Assembly: GCA_958450365.1 (NCBI GenBank) | Contig: CAUEEP010000411.1 | Span: forward strand, 124,001-188,000 | Length of the DNA stretch: 64,000 bases | From: Mesorhabditis belari | Lineage: Eukaryota; Nematoda; Chromadorea; Rhabditida; Rhabditidae | Reading direction: 5' to 3' | Shown: positions 43,419 to 64,000 of the stretch, piece by piece | Numbering within the stretch: position 1 is the stretch's first letter | Layout: each line of letters opens with the position of its first letter | Program-made: the position numbers and the translations under genes | The notes under the pieces: model-generated | Told to the model about the DNA's origin: nothing | Seen by the model: only the letters and a program-made list of their open reading frames with translations | Databases searched by the model: none

Positions 43419-44334
43419 TTTGACGGGAAGAGATCTCTCGAATACGCTGGGAGAAAGGGGGGGCCTCACCAAAAATCGATCACGCTTTTCTCTGGGCCTC
43501 CATCCTCTCCTCCAATGGATGGATGGAAGTAAAGCCACAAAGTCTTTTCCCTTTTTTCCCTTTCTATGTCAATTCTCTATTCCAGTATCCAGAAAAGGTA
43601 CTCAATCGTTTTTTAGAGATTCTAGAGATGCGACTCATCTCTAGAATCATTGACCTAAGCAAGACTATGAGATTTTTATGACTACAGCTAAGTCATTTCT
43701 TTCTAGATAGTCATTTCTGTCTAGATTTCTGTCAAAACTTGCTTGGAACTTGCTTTGAATCTGATTTTGATTAATCAATTTTCTTTCTTTAAAGACTTTT
43801 ATATACTTACAGCTCTTTCCATTCCCTGGAAAAGCTTAAAAACTCTTTCCATTTCCTGGAAAACTTTTTAATCTCTTTTTCCTATTCGATAACAGCTCCT
43901 TCCCATTCCCTAAATGCAAATTTGTCCCGTGCTTCCTCTTTTCTTAGGTTTTCACCTTGTTTCTCTCCTTTTTTCTCCCTTTTTCTCTTTCTTTCTCTTT
44001 CTCTCCTTTTCAATTCTTTCACGTTGAGTGGATTTCCTCTCCTCCCGACGACAATCCATTTGTGAGCAGCTCTCCCTTCTGGCTAGCCTTCAAGCCGTAA
44101 TTATTGAGAAAAATACGGTGATAGGCATTTTGCTACTATCTCAAGGGTATTGTAGCCCATTCGTGACCTTATCTTGGTTCCTTATCTATCTAAATTTGGT
44201 TCCTTATCTATCCCGCAAGAAAGCTCCGTTAACTGAAGCTTCTAACACCGTTTACTTAAGACAAAGCCGATATGAGTCACAGTACTCTTTAGAATAGCTA
44301 CAGTGCTCCTGGTTATCGGAAATTTGATAAGCGC

Positions 44335-44715
44335 CTTTTTTTGCCAGGCAATCCAACTTTCAGCTCAAATTTCTCAGTGTTGGACTGTCCAATTGAAATC
44401 TTTTTAATATTATTAGATGAGCCAAGTCTTTCTCTATTGATTGGTAGAAAAACTATTGAAATTGGACAGCCTAACACCGAGATATCTGAGTTTAAAGTTG
44501 GATTGGCAAAGGGGGCGGGGCGTGTATAAAAGACGTCCACTCTTTTGCTATTGGCAACTTTGAACTCAAATTTCTCGGTGTTGGACTGTCTAATTCTAAT
44601 AGTTTTTCTACCAATCGATAGAGAAAGACTTGGATCATCTAAGAATGCCAAACAGATTTAAATTGGACAGCAATAACATCAAGAAATTTGAGCTCAAAGT
44701 TGCCAATAGCAAAGA
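44335..44715. mobile_element. Two adjacent copies of the GGCAACTTTGAGCTC palindromic MITE
   Basis: Both copies have arms of the form caactttgagctcaaatttc-ggtgttgg and a loop with taatattattagat. Other copies are at 51290-51480 and 59065-59235. The two here lie in opposite orientation, sharing the sequence around ggggcgtgtataaaagacg. Confidence 0.75.
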
Positions 44716-45303
44716 AGCGCGTGCCAATATCAAATTCTTCATTTTCTCTCTATCAAATTCTATCAAATTCTTCAGCAAAGCGCTTCGAATTCCACGAGAA
44801 AACCAACGAAGCCAATGCGCCAAAAAGCGTGCGTTTACAAGCAAAAGTATAGAAGATATTCGTTAAAAAGCCTTCTATCAAAAAGATGGACTATCAAAAG
44901 ATAGAAGACGAACTTTTTGCTTTTAAAGATAACTTTTTGCTTAGAAAGTTTAAAACTCACTTTTCTAGGCTTAATTCAGCCGAAAAGACGAATTTAGAAC
45001 GCATTTAGAAAGCTATAGAGAAAATTTGAGCACTTTTTGAACTGAGCAGCCTAGAAAAGTGAGTTTTAAAGCGAAGTTCTGCGAATTTGAGAACAATTTC
45101 AAATTTGCAATGACCCATCACCGCTTCCCCCCCCCCCAGAGTCATTTGATTCCTCGTTTTTTCCCCTCAGTTCGCTTTGTTTCCTCATTTTCCTCATTTT
45201 TCTCACTCAAATTTCCTCATTTTCTCTTTGTAAGCTCATTTTTTGATCGTTTTATTTAATTTCATTTTCAAATCATTTTAAAATATAACTTTGCAATTTT
45301 TAG

Positions 45304-60239
<14,936 letters not shown>

Positions 60240-60438
60240 AAAAGAACAATGAGAACAAGGGAATGACAATGATAACAAGGGAATTCTTTGATCCCTTCTC
60301 AGAATATGAAACTCTTAATGGAGACGTTGCAAGAGATCTTTTAACGGCTTTGATAGTCTAGTGGCTAGTAGGCTATACATAAATATTTAATGAAAAAACA
60401 TTAGAAAAAGAAGTTTCCATAAAAAACAAGAACAATTG

Positions 60439-60520
60439 ATTAGCGGAGGATTTGAACTCAAGCGAGAAATGCTTCGTCAGTTCTGCAGGCTAATCCACTA
60501 ACCACTAGGCCACCGAAGCC
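60439..60520 (-). tRNA. tRNA-like sequence with a possible long variable arm
   Basis: On the minus strand, ggtggcctagtggttagtgg forms the D region, an arm with loop ctgcaga follows, and gaagc-gcttg could form a variable arm. The T region gagttcaaatcctc is imperfect. Degenerate tRNA or tRNA-derived repeat. Confidence 0.35.
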
Positions 60521-60637
60521 GTTGAACGGGCTCGTTGTGGCAGCCCTATGAAGAGTCCGGTCGTTCCCTTGTAAGAACTAAGGTGCACTGAATTCCTAAA
60601 AAGGGGGCGATATGACGCTGAATCACTTTCCTCGCTG

Positions 60638-60712
60638 GCCGACTTGATGGTGTAGTGGATAGTATCCTCGGCCCGTGTGTTGATGGTACCTGGTTCGAAT
60701 CCCTTTACTCTC
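60638..60712 (+). tRNA. tRNA-like sequence
   Basis: Contains an A-box-like tggtgtagtggatag and a B-box ggttcgaatcc. The acceptor and T-stem do not pair well. Head-to-head with the preceding tRNA-like sequence. Confidence 0.35.
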
Positions 60713-60909
60713 AATTCGTTTTTGCTTTTAGCTTTTTTCTTTTGTTAAAGCACTAGAATTAATATTTAGCGATTTGTAAAGCATTTATAGGCTTAGGCTT
60801 AGTAGTAAGAACCGAGTAAGAAGCCTTAGCCCGAGCCCTTACCCGAGTAAGAAGCTTGGGCTGCAGGCTGAAAAGAACTTTCATTGCCATCAGCATTCAA
60901 ACCAGGTAA

Positions 60910-61078
60910 GATCTAGGTCATTTCTAAGATCTAAGAGTCATTTCTAAGAGTCATTTCTAAGAGTCATTTCTAAGATCTAAGAGTCATTTCTAAGATCTAA
61001 GAGTCATTTCTAAGATCTAAGAGTCATTTCTAAGAGCTAAGTCATTTCTAGGAGTCATTTCTAAGATCTAAGTCATCA
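60910..61078. repeat. AAGAGTCATTTCTAAGATCT array
   Basis: About nine units of gagtcatttctaagatctaa in the spacer after ccb-1. Confidence 0.93.
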
Positions 61079-61144
61079 AGAAACCTGATCTAGGCAAGAA
61101 TTCAGTCTAGATCTGCCTGAGAATTCTGTTTTTGCCGAAACTCT

Positions 61145-61262
61145 AGTGGAAAATTGTGGAAAATTGCGGAAATCAGTGAAAAGTTGTGGAAAATTGCGGA
61201 AATCAGTGGAAATTTGTAGAAATCAGTGGAAATTTGTGAAAATCAGTGGAAATCAGTGCACT
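61145..61262. repeat. GGAAATCAGTGGAAATTTGT array
   Basis: Short array of 10-bp-related units (ggaaatcagt, ggaaaattg). Confidence 0.85.
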
Positions 61263-61827
61263 AGATCCTCCCTAAAGTATCGTTTTCCTTTTTAAACCCC
61301 AGCATTTCCCTAAATTATTGTTTTTCCTTCTATTTTCATATGCAATTTTATTTTTTTCATTTCCCTACTTCGAGAATATCAATGGCTCAAGGAAAAAAAG
61401 ATTAAAATATATTGAAATTTCATGAGAAATTCATGAGAAATTCGTCGCTTATGTATGAATTTATTGCCTATTTTCCCCTCCGGAACTCTAATCAGTTAAT
61501 CACCGCCCCGGATTTCTCTCTAAAACGGGTAAATTCTAAGTTAGAAATTTGATATTTTAAACCGACTTTTGTCTTTTGTTTAGTCTTTTGTTTTTCTCGT
61601 TTTTTTGCTCAGTTTATGCTGTTTTTTTAAAAGAAAATTCTTTTTTTTGTCATTCTCACGGTTATAAACAATAAGAAAGTTGATGATGCCAAAGTGTTTT
61701 CTGTTTTTCCTGTTCTTTTCTTTTCTTTTTTTTTCTTTTATGTGGACTCTTTTTTTGAGAAGAATATGATAAATAGTCTTTGAAATGACTACTTATCGTG
61801 GCTTAAAAGACATTTGAAGGAATACGA

Positions 61828-62400
61828 TAGATCAAAATAGGAACCGTATTGGATCAAAATAGGAACCGTATTGGAACCGTATTGGAATCGTATTGGAACC
61901 GTATTCGAACCGTATTGGATCAAAATAGGAACTGTATTGGAACCGTATTGGATCTAAAAAGAACCGTATTGGAACCATATTGAAACCGTATTGGAACCGT
62001 ATTGGATCAAAATAGGAACTGTATTGGAACCGTATTGGATCAAAATAGGAACCGTATTGGAACCGTATTGGAATCGTATTGGAACCGTATTGGAACCGTA
62101 TTGGATCAAAATAGGAACTGTATTGGAACCGTATTGGAACCTTATTAGATCAAGATAGGAACCGTATTGGAACCGTATTGGATCAAAATAGGAACTGTAT
62201 TGGAACCGTATTGGAACCTTATTAGATCAAGATAGGAACCGTATTGGAACCGTATTGGATCAAAATAGGAACCGTATTGGATCAAAATAGGAACTGTATT
62301 GGAACCGTATTGGATCAAAATAGGAACCGTATTGGAACCGTATTAGAACCGTATTGGAACCTTATTAGATCAAAATAGGAACCGTATTAGATCAAAATAG
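61828..62400. repeat. ATTGGAACCGT minisatellite, third locus
   Basis: Units attggaaccgt and ggatcaaaataggaaccgt, same orientation as 31378-33345. Here the gatcaaaatagg variant dominates. Confidence 0.96.
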
Positions 62401-62869
62401 GACTCTTTAGTGTACAGAAATTTAAAATGAGAAGATCTTCGCTCTTTTTCAAATTTCTTCACTCGACATATTGATCTAGAAAGAGAAAAAGGAAAAAAAG
62501 ACATAAAGAAAAGACAAAAAAGACAAAAAGACACAAAGAAAAGACAAAAATACAAAAGAAAGACAAAAAAGAATCACTCAGACTACAAACAGCAAGATTT
62601 TCGCCAAGATTTGATAAGAAAAAAGAAAAAGTATTCAATTTCTCTTTAAATTTATTTAAAAACTTACTTTTCTATCAATCTTTCTATCAATTTCTATCAT
62701 GTCAAATGACAATAGCTTTTTAAAGCTTGTCAATCACCAAATCTTCTCTTCTCTGTTTAAATCTATTATGGCAAATGTTAAATCTTGTCTTTTCTTTAAT
62801 GAAAATACTTCTCTGTCGATTTTTCTTTTGTTTTTAAACTTTTAGCTCTTCTTGGATTTCCTCTTGAAT

Positions 62870-63225
62870 GAGTCGTCACTCTTTGGCCCATAACTTTCTC
62901 TAAAGATTATCTTTTTAGTAACTTTTAAGATCCTTGGATAGAGGACATTTCAGGCTTTCGAATGATACTAAAAAGAGTTTGATTGGATAAACCAGTCCAG
63001 AAAAATCAAAGCCAACGAGGCCGGCCAAACTTGATTTTGATCGGCCTAGTTTCCATGGGTATTATAAGCCTTTATCCAGAGTCTAATCAAACTATTCTTT
63101 GTATCATTAGAAAGCCTAGACTGTCCTCTATCTAATGATATAAAAAGATATGAATAATATTATCTCTAGATAAAGTTATGGGCCTTCAAAGTTCGACGAT
63201 TCATTCAAAATATCTGAAAGCCAAC
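62870..63225. mobile_element. Palindromic element near the right edge
   Basis: The arms (ggcccataactttctctaaa; ctctagataaagttatgggcc) and inner blocks (gaggacatttcaggctttcg; agaaagcctagactgtcctc) pair across about 170 bp each side. Flanked by tgaatgagtcgt and acgattcattca. Confidence 0.8.
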
Positions 63226-63491
63226 AAAAGCCAAACTTTTCAATAAACTTTCAGTGAAAAAGGCAACTGATGAGCTCAAAAGAGACCGATCTTCTCGTAC
63301 AGGTGCCTTCTTTTATTTACTAATCAACAGATCGATTTCTGACTCTTTTAAGTGGCAATAGGGCTAATACTCTCCAAGCTTTAGATTGACTGATATGAAT
63401 TGAAGTATTCTGTTGAAAAAATGTAGTTTTTCTCTCGGGTTTTTGCTAGGAAATGAAGCAGTTGATCCGCAAGGACATCCTAGTAATTGTT

Positions 63492-64000
63492 CTAGTTCAT
63501 GTGACAAGTCACAAACTCTAAGTCAAGAACGTCATCCATATTGAAGGTGCCCCAGTGATCCTCCTCCAAAGTTTCAACGTCCACAAACCATTGGATCCTT
63601 TCTCCAGTACTTGTTGCATTGTAATAGTACTTGTTGTCGTCTAGACCATTCAAATTAAGTTTTCTCTTTGCTGAAGATGATCTAAAAAGAAAATGAAGCG
63701 CAAATTTGTCGTAATTTTGTCGCAAATTTCTTGAAGAATCCTTTCAATTATGGCAAGAATTTCCGGAAGTCTCCGGGACGTTTTTGAAAGCTCTGAAGAA
63801 GTTGATCGGCAAGGAAATCCTAGTAATCGTTCAAGTTCATGTGATCCACATTGACGCCACCCGTCAAAATTGTAGTCGATAGTGATATGATCCCAGGCCG
63901 AAAGACGTCCTTTTTTCTTTTTGCTTCCTTCGTCCTTTGATCCCAACTTCAGTTTTAGTGCTTTCTTCATGACTGCTCTTTTGATGTAAGGCATACACTC
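63492..64000 (-). CDS. 3' end of an unrecognised minus-strand gene (partial)
   Basis: Last exon 63681-63492 (stop TAG at 63494-63492), acceptor tttttag. The preceding exon runs from the window edge (ATG possible at 63994) to 63861, with donor GTGGCG and a phase that fits. The product would include a basic stretch (GSKDEGSKKKKGRLSAW), then HITIDYNFDG joined to SSSAKRKLNLNGLDDNKYYY and ending VLDLEFVTCHMN. Asp/Asn-rich, no family recognised. Intron sequence 63775-63850 resembles the region after the stop (63440-63500), a local duplication. The true start may lie outside the window. Confidence 0.45.

Noticed and set aside
43194..43644. Lys/Glu/Arg-rich open frames as a 5' exon of ccb-1
   Set aside because: Frames depend on a purine tract, open in three registers, and no junction to the downstream exon was convincing.

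Overview
The window is eukaryotic and most likely from a nematode, probably a rhabditid-like one. It has small exons, mostly T-rich 3' splice sites ending TTTCAG or TTTTAG, splice acceptors directly before start codons (consistent with spliced-leader trans-splicing), and many inverted-repeat elements ending in TACGGTA-like or CAGGGTG-like tips. The species cannot be named from sequence alone. Gene models were assembled by hand from open reading frames, splice sites and phase agreement. No computation or database search was run.

Three genes are well supported and all lie on the plus strand: a Frizzled-type Wnt receptor (3179-6721, 15 exons, 564 aa), a FAM76-type zinc-ribbon and coiled-coil protein (19313-28622, 12 exons, 382 aa), and a voltage-gated calcium channel beta subunit, CCB-1/CACNB type (45357-60239, 17 coding exons, 530 aa). 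In each the exon lengths sum to a multiple of three and all splice phases agree. Less certain models are an F-box-like protein (11577-18312, 12 exons, 318 aa), a 102-aa single-pass membrane protein on the minus strand (34044-36890), a broken RING-finger locus (39052-40320), and a minus-strand gene running off the right edge (63492-64000). The genes look functionally unrelated and no operon is evident.

Most of the remaining sequence is repeats. Nearly every long intron or spacer carries its own minisatellite (units about 4 to 125 bp), which explains the many long repetitive open frames on both strands. Between and inside the arrays are short inverted-repeat DNA elements (Tc1/mariner-like, hAT-like, pogo-like and several unnamed palindromes), a rearranged mariner transposase, a probable Mutator-like transposase remnant, and a family of tRNA-derived SINE-like sequences.

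The observations I rate highest are: a FAM76 intron minisatellite that appears to be about 34 copies of the intron's own 3' splice site; a tRNA-derived SINE family whose GACA-type tail seems to have seeded a 320-bp microsatellite; a mariner transposase folded back on itself with a 75-bp flank duplication; a hAT-like element that split a minisatellite with an 8-bp target duplication; a Frizzled whose Dishevelled-binding KTxxxW motif reads KTAASY; and a 1.8-kb inverted pair of repeat arrays of unknown nature.
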